Of a stretch of 64,000 nucleotides of DNA, positions 35,032 to 44,073 are shown one piece after another. Made by a program: the position numbers and the translations under genes. Where the stretch lies: contig JAFXCQ010000008.1 of the NCBI GenBank assembly GCA_017521425.1, forward strand, positions 62,001 through 126,000, given 5' to 3'. Below the pieces are notes generated by a model. The model did not search any database. It was not told where the DNA came from and was given only the letters and a program-made list of their open reading frames with translations. This DNA is from Clostridia bacterium. GTDB taxonomy: Bacteria; Bacillota; Clostridia; Oscillospirales; Acutalibacteraceae. Every line of letters starts with the position of its first letter. Position 1 is the stretch's first letter.

Positions 35032-35784
35032 ATGTATAACTTCTTTGTGGATGAAAGTGAAAAGCAAGGTAACAGTTTTATAATTACAGAGTCGGACTTT
35101 AATCATATAAGTAATGTACTTCGTATGAAAACTGGTGATGAAATTTTAGTCAGTTGTAACGGACAAGCATCACTTTGCAAAATCGAAATTTTTTCTGATT
35201 ATATAAAAGCTGAAATTGTTGAAGAAAATTACCACGATACCAATTTGCCTATAAAAATTCATTTATTTCAAGGGTTACCAAAAAGCGATAAAATGGAACT
35301 CATAATTCAAAAAGCGGTAGAATTAGGTGTAGAAGAAATTACACCTGTTGAAATGAACAGATGCGTTGTAAAAATTGAAGAAAAGAAAAAGAAAAGTAAA
35401 AAAGAGCGTTGGCAATCTATTGCAGAAAGTGCCGCAAAACAGAGCAAACGCGTTATTATTCCCAAGGTAAATGATATCATTTCTTATAAACAATTTTTAG
35501 AAAAAACAGAAGAACTTTCGGTTCTTTTAGTGCCTTATGAAAATAAAGATGGAATGAAAGCGACAAAAGACGCGTTATCACTCATAAAAAGCGGTGATAC
35601 AGTTGGAATTTTAATAGGTCCAGAAGGTGGATTTGAAGAAAAAGAAATAGATTTAGCAACCGAAAAAAACGGTAAGATTATTTCTTTAGGTAGCAGAATT
35701 CTTCGTACAGAAACTGCCGCAATTGCATCTGTTACAATGTGTATGCTTTATGCAGAGATGAAACTAGGAGATATTAACGAATGA
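35032..35784 (+). CDS. rsmE: 16S rRNA m3U1498 methyltransferase
   Basis: SPOUT-fold methyltransferase, 250 residues. A PUA-like N-terminal domain (NHISNVLRMKTGDEI) precedes the knotted SAM-binding domain with LIGPEGGFEEKEID and LGSRILRTETAAIA, diagnostic of RsmE. GGCGGTGG precedes the ATG. The stop overlaps the next start (ATGA), so both rRNA modification genes are coupled. Confidence 0.96.
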   Translation: MYNFFVDESEKQGNSFIITESDFNHISNVLRMKTGDEILVSCNGQASLCKIEIFSDYIKAEIVEENYHDTNLPIKIHLFQGLPKSDKMELIIQKAVELGVEEITPVEMNRCVVKIEEKKKKSKKERWQSIAESAAKQSKRVIIPKVNDIISYKQFLEKTEELSVLLVPYENKDGMKATKDALSLIKSGDTVGILIGPEGGFEEKEIDLATEKNGKIISLGSRILRTETAAIASVTMCMLYAEMKLGDINE

Positions 35785-37139
35785 AGACATTACCAATAGA
35801 TTTTGAAAACAGAATGAAAAATCTTTTAGGTGATGAATTTGAAACTTACAAGGCTTCTTTGGAAGATGAGCCTGTAAGGTCATTTCGTGTTAATACCGAC
35901 AAAATTTCACTTGAAGATTTTAATAAAATAGATGTTTTTAATACAGAAAAAATTCCATATTCACCTACAGGGTTTTATTTTAATTTCGACAAAATAGGTA
36001 ATCATCCGTACCACCACGCAGGTATGATTTATGTGCAGGAGCCTGGCGCTATGGCACCCGCAGAGTGTCTCCCATTAGAGAGTAACTGGGTAGTTTTAGA
36101 TATGTGCTCTGCCCCCGGAGGTAAAAGCTCACAGCTTAAGAATAAACTGGGTGAAAACGGAGTGCTTGTGTCTAACGAAATTATTCCGTCAAGATGTAAA
36201 ATTCTTACAAGTAATATTGAAAGATTAGGACTAAAAAACACAATTACTACTTGTATGGATTCAGGGCGACTTGCAAGACTTTACCCTGAAACTTTCGACT
36301 TAATAATGGTAGATGCACCTTGCTCGGGTGAAGGTATGTTCCGTAAAGAACAGATTGCAATTGACGAATGGTCAAAAGAAAACGTGGAAAAATGTGCCAT
36401 TCGCCAGATGGAAATTTTAGAAAATGCTTCAAAATGTCTTAAAAATGGCGGTTACATTGTGTATGCAACCTGTACATTTTCTTTAGAAGAAAATGAAATG
36501 CTCATAGATTCATTTTTAAACAATCACTCCGAATACGAACTTTTAAGAGTTAATGAAGAAGTCGAAAAAAATACTTCTGATGGTATATTCTTTGACGGAT
36601 GCAAGTGCGAAAATATTCACTACACACGGCGAGTTTACCCACATAAAAATAAAGGTGAAGGTCAGTTTATGGCGCTTCTTCATAATACCGACCCTGAAAG
36701 ACAAACGGAGTTAAAAAAATCAAAAAGTAGAAATTTAAAAATAGATGAAACTGTTTTCGATTTTCTCGATAGTGTGCTTACTACATATGATAAAGATAGT
36801 GTAAAAATGAATAACGATACACCAATTTATTTTACAGGTGATTTTGATACAACAAAAGCAACTGTTTATATGAAAGGTGTTACAATCGGCGAAATAAAGA
36901 AAAATTATATTCAGCCACACCATCAGTTTTTTATGGCGATGGGTGAAAGTTTCAAAAGAAAAATCGAACTTTCAGTAGATAGTGAAGAAATAAAAAAATA
37001 TTTACACGGAGAAGAATTTAGTACGACTTGCGAAAATGGCTGGGCGGTTGTAACAATAAATGGTTGTTCTTTAGGTGGCGTAAAGGTAGTAAATGGCAGA
37101 GCCAAAAATCACTACCCGAAGGGGTTGAGATTAAAATGA
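35781..37139 (+). CDS. NOL1/NOP2/Sun-family rRNA m5C methyltransferase, RsmF-like
   Basis: 452 residues. The N-terminal SAM-dependent domain has DMCSAPGGKSSQL (SAM loop) and DAPCSGEGMFRKE (motif IV with the release Cys), plus YATCTFSLEENE carrying the motif VI nucleophile Cys. The C-terminal about 150 residues form the RsmF-type extra domain and PUA-like end. Overlaps of 4 nt on both sides place it in one operon with rsmE and the ECF gene. The exact target base is not certain. Confidence 0.92.
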   Translation: MKTLPIDFENRMKNLLGDEFETYKASLEDEPVRSFRVNTDKISLEDFNKIDVFNTEKIPYSPTGFYFNFDKIGNHPYHHAGMIYVQEPGAMAPAECLPLESNWVVLDMCSAPGGKSSQLKNKLGENGVLVSNEIIPSRCKILTSNIERLGLKNTITTCMDSGRLARLYPETFDLIMVDAPCSGEGMFRKEQIAIDEWSKENVEKCAIRQMEILENASKCLKNGGYIVYATCTFSLEENEMLIDSFLNNHSEYELLRVNEEVEKNTSDGIFFDGCKCENIHYTRRVYPHKNKGEGQFMALLHNTDPERQTELKKSKSRNLKIDETVFDFLDSVLTTYDKDSVKMNNDTPIYFTGDFDTTKATVYMKGVTIGEIKKNYIQPHHQFFMAMGESFKRKIELSVDSEEIKKYLHGEEFSTTCENGWAVVTINGCSLGGVKVVNGRAKNHYPKGLRLK

Positions 37140-37675
37140 ATAAACGAAATACTACATTAAAGCTTATATTATCTGCAATGTTTTTGGCACTTTCATTCGT
37201 TATGCCATTTATTACGGGGCAGATTCCACAGGTTGGTGCTATGCTTTGCCCGATGCACATACCGGTAATTCTTTGCGGATTTGTCTGCGGAGCACCGTGG
37301 GGACTTTTAGTGGGTGCTACGGTACCGCTTCTTCGTTCATTTATACTCGGTATGCCACCATTATTCCCGACCGCAGTTTCAATGGCGTTTGAGCTTGCGA
37401 CCTACGGACTTTTAGCAGGGCTTTTATATCGTGTATTACCAAAAAAGAAAATAAATATTTATGTTTCACTTGTTTTGTCAATGATTGTTGGCAGACTTGT
37501 GTGGGGTGTAGTACAATTCTCTCTGATGGGATTTGATTTAGAAAAATTTCCGTTATCTGTATTCTGGGCGGGTGCAGTCGTTAATGCACTTCCCGGTATT
37601 ATAATTCAGTTAGTTCTTATACCTATAGTGATAGTAATTCTTGAAAAATCAAGAATTACAGAAAAACTTAAATAA
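37136..37675 (+). CDS. ECF transporter substrate-binding (S) component
   Basis: 179-residue membrane protein with six predicted helices, and MHIPVILCGFVCGAPWG followed by PLLRSFILGMPPLFPT as in vitamin-type ECF S components. It binds a small vitamin or precursor and works with shared EcfA/A'/T encoded elsewhere; the ligand is not evident. ATG at 37136 has AAGGGG 9 nt upstream and overlaps the methyltransferase stop. An in-frame upstream ATG at 37028 would lie deep inside that gene and is rejected. Confidence 0.85.
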   Translation: MNKRNTTLKLILSAMFLALSFVMPFITGQIPQVGAMLCPMHIPVILCGFVCGAPWGLLVGATVPLLRSFILGMPPLFPTAVSMAFELATYGLLAGLLYRVLPKKKINIYVSLVLSMIVGRLVWGVVQFSLMGFDLEKFPLSVFWAGAVVNALPGIIIQLVLIPIVIVILEKSRITEKLK

Positions 37676-37680
37676 ATAAG

Positions 37681-37725
37681 TAACCGAGTAGATTTTTAAA
37701 TGAAATCTACTCGGTTATTATTTTA
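37681..37725 (+). terminator. Bidirectional terminator, rsmE operon / phosphoesterase
   Basis: Perfect 15-bp stem taaccgagtagattt with its complement (37681-37695, 37703-37717), then ttattttatttta. It lies between converging genes. Confidence 0.92.
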
Positions 37726-39039
37726 TTTTACTGTAATAGTATTTTCTAATACCTGGCCTTTTTTAGCATAAGGTGTGTAAGAAGAAACCTTTACTTTGTA
37801 ATCACCTTTTTCTAATTTTCCAAGGTTTACTTTTACATCATCATCAGTTGCTCTTACATATTCAGAAATAACAGTTTTTTCAAACACATTTTTGTTGTTG
37901 CTGTCTTTTACTGTTATTTTGTAGTTTTCAGCTTCGTAATAACCTCTTGCTTCAGGGAAAGAAATTATAGTTTCACCATTTTCATTTACAGTATTTTTAA
38001 CCTCTGATTTTTCAGGGAATTGTGGGACTGTGTCAAGTGACTTCTGCTTTGCCCATGTGTAAGTTCTTTTTGAAGAATCACTTAAGTTAGTGAAATAGTA
38101 ATCTATATTCTTAAAGAACATTCTGTTTTGTGCGTCGTAAAGTTTAAGGCTTACATTACCATTTTTATCTACTTCGACAACCCACGCAGCAGCAGAGTCA
38201 CCGGGTGCATCGACGTCGCCTTCTATGTAATTTAAGTTACCCATAAGCGCTTTTAAAGAACCGCAACCAATAGCAGTAAATTCACCTTGCCATACATTTC
38301 TCGGGTCGCTTGGTGAATAATGAGAGTGACCTGAAAAGTCAACTACTTGTGGGTAGTCGCTTAAAACTTTTCTTATATCAATATCACTCCAGTTAATACT
38401 ACCATAAACTGTGAGAGTAGGGTGTGGGTGCTGGTAAACAAAAACCGGTTTGTTCGGGTCTTCTTTTGTAGCGTTGTCGAGTCTTTCTTTTAACCACTCT
38501 GTCTTGCCTTTAAATGTTTCGCCGTTGTCATCATAAGAAACACCAATAAAATGATAACCTTTTATAACAATATCTGTGTCAACATTTTCGTTTATCATTT
38601 TTTTATAAACATCATAACCTACAGTTGCATCAACATCACGATAATTTATAAATTCGTGGTTGCCCAAAACTGTAAGTAATTGAGTTTCATCTTTTAAAAC
38701 TGAATCTACAATTTTATTGAACATAGCGTATTCTTCTTCCGCACCGCCACCCGCAAAGTCACCAACAACCATTAACGCATCGAGGTTTTTGTAGTTTTGT
38801 GTTTCGGAATATTTGTAAATATCAGTTATTAAATTCTTGAGTCTTATTGCATTTATCTGGTCTTCGTCACCATCTAAATGAATATCTGAACAAGCAATAA
38901 AGCGAAGAATCGGCTCGAAATCTTCAGGTGTGGAAATTTTTTCACCGGTAAAACCGCTTTTAAAACCGGTTAATAAATAAACAACCCCTACAAGTGAAGT
39001 AAAAAGTTTTGCAATCATTTGTGAAATAAAATTTGGCAT
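37723..39039 (-). CDS. Secreted/anchored calcineurin-like metallophosphoesterase
   Basis: 438 residues. Hydrophobic N-terminus (MIAKLFTSLVGVVYLLTG, anchor or uncleaved signal). The dinuclear metal-site motifs appear in order: CSDIHLDGDE, VVGDFAGGG, LGNHEF, YQHPHP and FSGHSHYS. A C-terminal beta-sandwich (about residues 340-438, AENYKITVKDSNNK) probably binds substrate or wall. I chose the ATG at 39039 because AAAGGGG precedes it; an upstream in-frame ATG at 39087 overlaps the promoter. Substrate unknown. Confidence 0.85.
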   Translation of the reverse strand: MPNFISQMIAKLFTSLVGVVYLLTGFKSGFTGEKISTPEDFEPILRFIACSDIHLDGDEDQINAIRLKNLITDIYKYSETQNYKNLDALMVVGDFAGGGAEEEYAMFNKIVDSVLKDETQLLTVLGNHEFINYRDVDATVGYDVYKKMINENVDTDIVIKGYHFIGVSYDDNGETFKGKTEWLKERLDNATKEDPNKPVFVYQHPHPTLTVYGSINWSDIDIRKVLSDYPQVVDFSGHSHYSPSDPRNVWQGEFTAIGCGSLKALMGNLNYIEGDVDAPGDSAAAWVVEVDKNGNVSLKLYDAQNRMFFKNIDYYFTNLSDSSKRTYTWAKQKSLDTVPQFPEKSEVKNTVNENGETIISFPEARGYYEAENYKITVKDSNNKNVFEKTVISEYVRATDDDVKVNLGKLEKGDYKVKVSSYTPYAKKGQVLENTITVK

Positions 39040-39075
39040 AACGGACCCCTTTTTCTTTCTAAATCTATTCCTATA

Positions 39076-39104
39076 ATTATAGCACAATAAATTTACTTAT
39101 GCAA
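39076..39104 (-). promoter_or_regulatory. Promoter of the metallophosphoesterase gene
   Basis: On the minus strand TTGCAT (39104-39099), 17-nt spacer, TATAAT (39081-39076). Confidence 0.75.
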
Positions 39105-39134
39105 CAAGGATGCCACACTAATTGTAAAAAACAC

Positions 39135-39163
39135 TTTTAATTTTTAGTTTATTATGATATAAT
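39135..39163 (+). promoter_or_regulatory. Extended -10 promoter of the TPR-protein gene
   Basis: TATAAT at 39158-39163 preceded by TGA (extended -10). A weak -35 TTTTAA lies at 39135-39140 with a 17-nt spacer. Divergent from the phosphoesterase promoter. Confidence 0.6.
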
Positions 39164-39202
39164 GTTTAAAGCAATAGACAATTTGTTAGAGGGTGAAGAT
39201 AT

Positions 39203-40282
39203 ATGGATATAAATGAATTTGCAGAAAAATTGACTGAATTTGGAATAACAAATGAGAATTACGAAAAATGGCGTGAGATACACGGGAAGTTGTTTGGTGA
39301 TTTATTTTTATGTGCATTTGAGGAGAGTGATGAAGCACAGATTCACTTTACTGCAGCGGTGACCAATATATCGGAAAATGAATGTAAAAAAGCAGTTACA
39401 AAGTTAAAAATAGCTGAATCACTTTGTAATAATGAGCATGATGAAATGGCGGTTAATTATTTTACGGGTCTTTGTTATGAACTTACAAAAGACTTAAAGA
39501 AAATGGGGAAATATTATAGCAGACTTCTCTATAGTGATATGAATTTTATATTCCCGTTAGCATTTACTCCATATTACAGAACTGCAAAATTTGCACAAAG
39601 AGACTCTGAATGCACAAAAGCAATTTACTATTACAAAAAGGCATTAGAAATATATGAAGATAAAAAATTAACCCGTGAACAATCAAAAATAGTAAGTTTC
39701 ATTTATTATGATTTAGCAACTGTTTATTTGTATTGTCACGAATACGAAAAATCAGTAACTACAATGGAAAAATCGTATAAATATGATAGTTCACAAAATT
39801 CATTCAGAGATTATGTAGTAACTGTTTTAAATGCACTTTCAGGCGAAAAAGCCAGAGTTGGTTTATTACTCTCTCAATTGTCGCCACACTTCATTGAAAG
39901 TTGCAAACCTATGACAGAAGCAATATTTAAAGGTGAAGATTTACACTATTACGTAGTACCACAAGACAGAACAAAATATAAAAGTTTTTGGGATGATTTA
40001 ACAAAAGAAAAAGAACTCTTGGAAGATTTAATTCTTGATAGAAAAGGCAGAAGAGCGGCAAAAACTATATCTCGCAAATTAACAAAAACGTTACCGTTTG
40101 TTCAAAGGGATTTAGCTTGTAAAATTGAAAAAACGGATACTGGATTTATAGTGAGATGTAAAAATTACTGTGTTAAAACTTTAAATAGTGAATATGAAGC
40201 ATTATTTTCAATGAAACCTGAAAGTTTTGAAAATTGGGAGTTTGTTTCTGTGAATGAATTTGAAAAAGGTGAATATAAATGA
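39203..40282 (+). CDS. TPR-like helical-repeat protein of unknown function
   Basis: 359 residues, no signal peptide. The middle (about 60-230) reads as tetratricopeptide-like helix pairs: AVNYFTGLCYELTKDLKKM, CTKAIYYYKKALEIYED, YYDLATVYLYCHEYEKSVTTMEKSYKYD. The C-terminal 100 residues are charged with a beta-rich end. It probably acts as a scaffold or sensor. Overlaps the next small gene by 4 nt. Confidence 0.65.
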   Translation: MDINEFAEKLTEFGITNENYEKWREIHGKLFGDLFLCAFEESDEAQIHFTAAVTNISENECKKAVTKLKIAESLCNNEHDEMAVNYFTGLCYELTKDLKKMGKYYSRLLYSDMNFIFPLAFTPYYRTAKFAQRDSECTKAIYYYKKALEIYEDKKLTREQSKIVSFIYYDLATVYLYCHEYEKSVTTMEKSYKYDSSQNSFRDYVVTVLNALSGEKARVGLLLSQLSPHFIESCKPMTEAIFKGEDLHYYVVPQDRTKYKSFWDDLTKEKELLEDLILDRKGRRAAKTISRKLTKTLPFVQRDLACKIEKTDTGFIVRCKNYCVKTLNSEYEALFSMKPESFENWEFVSVNEFEKGEYK

Positions 40283-40521
40283 TTTATTATAAAGTGTTTC
40301 ATTTCTTTATAACAAAACAAAAAGAGCATTTTCACTTTTTTAATATTGGTATCTACGATAGTTTGAAAAAGGCAAATGATGCAATTGAAGAATTAAAAAC
40401 AAAACAAGGGTTTTCTTTAAGGCCAGATAAATTCTATATTATAAAAACTGTAAAATTCAAAACCCCTGATTGTCTTAATAAAACTTTTTTTGAAGATGGA
40501 TTTAAAAGTTATAAATATTAA
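40279..40521 (+). CDS. Hypothetical small protein
   Basis: 80 residues, soluble, rich in Phe, Lys and Tyr, starting in a 4-nt overlap with the TPR-protein gene. The pattern FNIGIYDSLKKANDAIEEL followed by KFYIIKTVKF suggests a small alpha/beta fold that senses or modulates. I recognise no family. Confidence 0.55.
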   Translation: MIYYKVFHFFITKQKEHFHFFNIGIYDSLKKANDAIEELKTKQGFSLRPDKFYIIKTVKFKTPDCLNKTFFEDGFKSYKY

Positions 40522-40546
40522 GGGGATAGGAAAAAAGATGCAGAAC

Positions 40547-40632
40547 GGACAAACTGAGCAAAATCAAGGCTTTAGACTTGGTTTTGCTTGCCCGAAGGCG
40601 TACAAGGGTACGTCGAGTGGCGAAGTTTGTTC
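40547..40632 (+). repeat. Cloverleaf-like structured repeat element
   Basis: An outer stem ggacaaact (40547-40555) / agtttgttc (40624-40632) encloses three hairpins: gcaaaatcaag / cttggttttgc (40558-40587), gcc-cgaa-ggc (40590-40599) and cgtac-aagg-gtacg (40599-40612). GC content is higher than the flanks. A 32-codon ORF (40538-40636) with a fair ribosome site runs through it but is probably incidental. Its right end is shared with the remnant near 19.88 kb. Confidence 0.6.
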
Positions 40633-40675
40633 GTAGTATAAAACATATTTTTTCATCAATTTTAGATTTCACATA

Positions 40676-40719
40676 TTTTAAAAGGGGTTCTATAGGCTTA
40701 TTAAACCTACAGAACCCCT
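40676..40719 (-). terminator. Terminator of the MacB-like ABC gene
   Basis: Stem aaggggttct...agaacccctt (40681-40719) with internal mismatches. On the minus strand it is followed by a TTTTAAAAT tract. Confidence 0.7.
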
Positions 40720-40767
40720 TGCTAGATCTGGTTTTATACGGTCTGCGCTTTTTTTACATCCTCTTTT

Positions 40768-43700
40768 TTATTCAGTTCTTAATGCTACAACAGGGTCTTT
40801 CTTTGCCGCTTTGCGTGATGGAATAAGTCCACCCATAATTGTTATTAAAACACTTATCGCTATAAGTGCAACTGCAGCAAGAATCGGTAATTGTGCGTTG
40901 AGGTTTTCAATTTCTGTAACGCGTTCTATTATTGCGTTAATCGGGAATAAGGCAAGGAATGAAATTATAACACCTAAAAGTCCCGAACAACAACCAATAA
41001 TAAATGTTTCTGCGTTAAACACTTGTGAAATATTGCTTTTTGAAGCACCTAATGCACGAAGAATACCTATTTCTTTTGTTCTTTCCATAACTGAAATATG
41101 GGTAATAATGCCTATCATAATACAAGAAACTATAAGTGAAATTGCAACGAAAGCTATAAGTACATAAGAAATACCATTTATGATTGTTGTAAGCGAAGAT
41201 GTCAGAAGTGCTATATAATCGGTGTAAATAATTTGTTCTTCTTCACTTTTTGTACTGTTGTAATCTACAATACAGGCAGAAACCATATCTTTATCTTCGT
41301 AACTGTCAGTATAAATACTTATAGATGATGGTGAATCATAACTTACAAGACCGAACTGCGATAAATTATCATCGTAAGTTGCTTCACCTATATATTGGTC
41401 GTAAATAGTAAGAAGCATTTCTGTGTCAGGATTATCGTCAACCCATTCGTCAAGTCTTTCTGCTAATTTTGAGTCTTCAGTCATAGATGACATTTCGTTC
41501 ATCGCATTCTGAATTTGCTTCATAACACCAGCCATCATCTGTAACTGTGTCTGGGATTGAATTAAAGCGCTTTGTTGACCGGCAATTACCTGCTGAGCAC
41601 CAGAAAGAGCATCTTGCTGCTGACCTAAAGCAGACTGTGCTTGTGAAATCATATCTTGTTGCATATCAATTGTGTTTTGTGCATGGCTTAATGCCTCTTG
41701 TTGCCCTGCTATAACTCCTTGTTGCTGTTCAATAATTGCTTGTTCAGGAGTTGTTACAGGAACAGTAGTGTCTTGCTCTGTAGAAGTTTCTTCATTTTCA
41801 GTTGAAGGTACAGTGGTTTCAACAGGCGAAGTAGTGCTTGTTGTAGGTACTGTTGGTTTTTCAGTAGTCGGAACAGACGGTTTTGTCATATCCGGTGTTA
41901 CACTACCTGTGCCATTTGGTTTTGTTGCAGGAACTGATGTGCCGGGCATTGAAGAAGGCATATTTGGTATTGACGGTATATTAGGCATAGAGAATGAAGA
42001 TTTATTATCTTCTTCTGAATTTCCTGAAAAGAGTACCATTCTGTATAAATTTGCTTTACCTTGTTCATCGAGAGATTTTATGTAATTTTTTGCTTCTTCT
42101 TGTTTTTCTTCATCACTTGAAGCATCAAATTTTGTACCGCTTAAAATATTTATAGACGGAGTTTTCTTCTGTGCTTTTACAATTTCGCTTTTTTCTGTAT
42201 GCTCAATAATATAATCGGTAAGCAAATGAGTGTAAGCAATCGGAGTGGAAATTGTAGTGTTTTCTGCATCTTCACTCGGACGTATGATACCAACAATTTT
42301 AAGTTTTGTTTTGTTTTCGGTTAATTCTTTTTCATATTCTTCATAATCTTCAATTTTTGTGAAAGTTCCGTTGTCATTTTTTAAGTACATATCACAAGCG
42401 GGCACTAAATAGAAGGTATGAGAAGTAATTTTGTCGTAATTTATAATTATATTTTCTGCTTCTTTACCATTTTCAATTTTTTCTACCGCGTTATCATATT
42501 GTTTTTTTGTAATGAACCCTAATTGATATAATTCGTCGGCAGAAATGGTGTTTCTTCTGTTTACAACCAAAAGAACCTCGTTATATTTTTCAGGCCATAC
42601 ACCATATATAAGGTCGTAATTGTCAGTAACAATACTACTTATAATTTCACCATCTGTGCCTTTGATTATTTCTGAGAAATTTTTTGCACTATCGTCTTGT
42701 TCGCCACCAAAAAATGAAGAAAAGCCTGAGAAAAATCCACCATTTTCATCTTCATTTACTTCTGAATCTGAATCAATGAATTTTTTGTCATCGTTATAAG
42801 AAAAGGCAGAGAATTTTATATCGTAAGAGTAAACAACACCATTTTCGCCTATATATTGCTGAATCGGACTGCTTGGGTCATCAAGGTATTTTTTAAATTC
42901 TGTTAAATTGTTCTTTTTAATGGTTGAAGTCATTGTTTCTTTTGCTTCAAGAGAACCGTAATCCGCATAAACTGCATTTTTAAATTTCTTTTTCTCTTTT
43001 TCGTTTTTGTTTTGTTGGTCTTTGTTTTCTTTTTCATTACCATCAGAGCCAAACATACCAAGTGCGTCAAATGCAGTTGAATCTATTGTTATAGGGTAAG
43101 ATTCCATGGTCTTTTTCTGAACATTGTCAATATAATCGCTCATTCCCTGTGAAAGTGAAAGAATAAGAGCAATACCAATAATACCTATAGAGCCCGCAAA
43201 TGAAGTTAAAATTGTACGCGCCTTTTTAGTTTTTAAGTTGTTGAAGCTTAATGAAAGTGCAGTTAAGAAGGACATAGAAACCTTGTTTTTTATAGCTTTG
43301 CTTTTTGTTTCTTCTGCAGCATCACAAGGGTCGGTGTCGCTTACAATTTTACCATCTAATAAATTCACAACTCTTGTAGAATATTTTTCTGCAAGTTCAG
43401 GGTTGTGAGTAACCATAACAACAAGTTTGTCTTTTGCGATTTCTTTAAGTAAATCCATTATCTGAATACTTGTTTCGCTGTCAAGAGCACCTGTAGGTTC
43501 GTCTGCTAAAAGAATATCGGGGTTGTTAATTAAAGCACGGGCAATTGCAACTCTCTGCATTTGACCGCCCGACATCTGATTTGGCTTTTTGTTTATGTGG
43601 TCAGTTAGACCGACTTTTTTTAAAACTTCAACCGCTCTTTCACGGCGTTCTTTTTTAGAAACACCCGAAAGAGTTAAAGCCATTTCTACATTAGAGAGTA

Positions 43701-43998
43701 CAGTCTGATGCGGAATTAAATTGTAACTCTGGAAAATAAAACCTATTGAGTGGTTTCTGTATGTATCCCAGTCTGCATCTGTATAATTTTTGGTAGAAAC
43801 ACCGTTAATTATAAGGTCACCACTTGTGTAACGGTCAAGTCCGCCAATAATATTTAAAAGTGTGGTTTTACCTGAACCACTCTGGCCTAAAATTGAAACG
43901 AATTCATTGTCGCGAAAATTTACACTTACATCTTTAAGTGCGGTTTGTGTAGTGTCACCCATCTGATAAATTTTAAAAATGTTTTTTAACTGCAACAT
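40768..43998 (-). CDS. MacB/FtsX-type ABC transporter, fused ATPase and permease, with coiled-coil insert
   Basis: 1076 residues. The N-terminal LolD/MacB-type ATPase (about 1-225) has Walker A GQSGSGKTT, MSGGQMQRVAIARA, and Walker B LLADEPTGALD. TM1 lies near 259-286, then a large extracytoplasmic region. The C-terminal FtsX domain has three helices (about 933-1065) and the ERTKEIGILRALGASK motif. The outside region has a Pro/Thr-rich linker (about 669-746), then a strict heptad repeat of the form x-(I/L)-x-x-(A/Q)-Q-x (about 749-822). Such mechanotransmitters drive export of peptides or lipoproteins or act in stress signalling; here the substrate is unknown. AAGGAAA precedes the ATG. Confidence 0.9.
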   Translation of the reverse strand: MLQLKNIFKIYQMGDTTQTALKDVSVNFRDNEFVSILGQSGSGKTTLLNIIGGLDRYTSGDLIINGVSTKNYTDADWDTYRNHSIGFIFQSYNLIPHQTVLSNVEMALTLSGVSKKERRERAVEVLKKVGLTDHINKKPNQMSGGQMQRVAIARALINNPDILLADEPTGALDSETSIQIMDLLKEIAKDKLVVMVTHNPELAEKYSTRVVNLLDGKIVSDTDPCDAAEETKSKAIKNKVSMSFLTALSLSFNNLKTKKARTILTSFAGSIGIIGIALILSLSQGMSDYIDNVQKKTMESYPITIDSTAFDALGMFGSDGNEKENKDQQNKNEKEKKKFKNAVYADYGSLEAKETMTSTIKKNNLTEFKKYLDDPSSPIQQYIGENGVVYSYDIKFSAFSYNDDKKFIDSDSEVNEDENGGFFSGFSSFFGGEQDDSAKNFSEIIKGTDGEIISSIVTDNYDLIYGVWPEKYNEVLLVVNRRNTISADELYQLGFITKKQYDNAVEKIENGKEAENIIINYDKITSHTFYLVPACDMYLKNDNGTFTKIEDYEEYEKELTENKTKLKIVGIIRPSEDAENTTISTPIAYTHLLTDYIIEHTEKSEIVKAQKKTPSINILSGTKFDASSDEEKQEEAKNYIKSLDEQGKANLYRMVLFSGNSEEDNKSSFSMPNIPSIPNMPSSMPGTSVPATKPNGTGSVTPDMTKPSVPTTEKPTVPTTSTTSPVETTVPSTENEETSTEQDTTVPVTTPEQAIIEQQQGVIAGQQEALSHAQNTIDMQQDMISQAQSALGQQQDALSGAQQVIAGQQSALIQSQTQLQMMAGVMKQIQNAMNEMSSMTEDSKLAERLDEWVDDNPDTEMLLTIYDQYIGEATYDDNLSQFGLVSYDSPSSISIYTDSYEDKDMVSACIVDYNSTKSEEEQIIYTDYIALLTSSLTTIINGISYVLIAFVAISLIVSCIMIGIITHISVMERTKEIGILRALGASKSNISQVFNAETFIIGCCSGLLGVIISFLALFPINAIIERVTEIENLNAQLPILAAVALIAISVLITIMGGLIPSRKAAKKDPVVALRTE

Positions 43999-44073
43999 AC
44001 AGTTTCCTTCTTTCTGTTATAACAACAAGATTTTTATAAAAAGAAATATTTATGCCGCAAACAATATTTCGTT

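Noticed and set aside
40538-40636. 32-codon ORF with AGGGGATAGG upstream
   Set aside because: It runs through a cloverleaf-like repeat, and the peptide shows no feature of a real protein; probably incidental.
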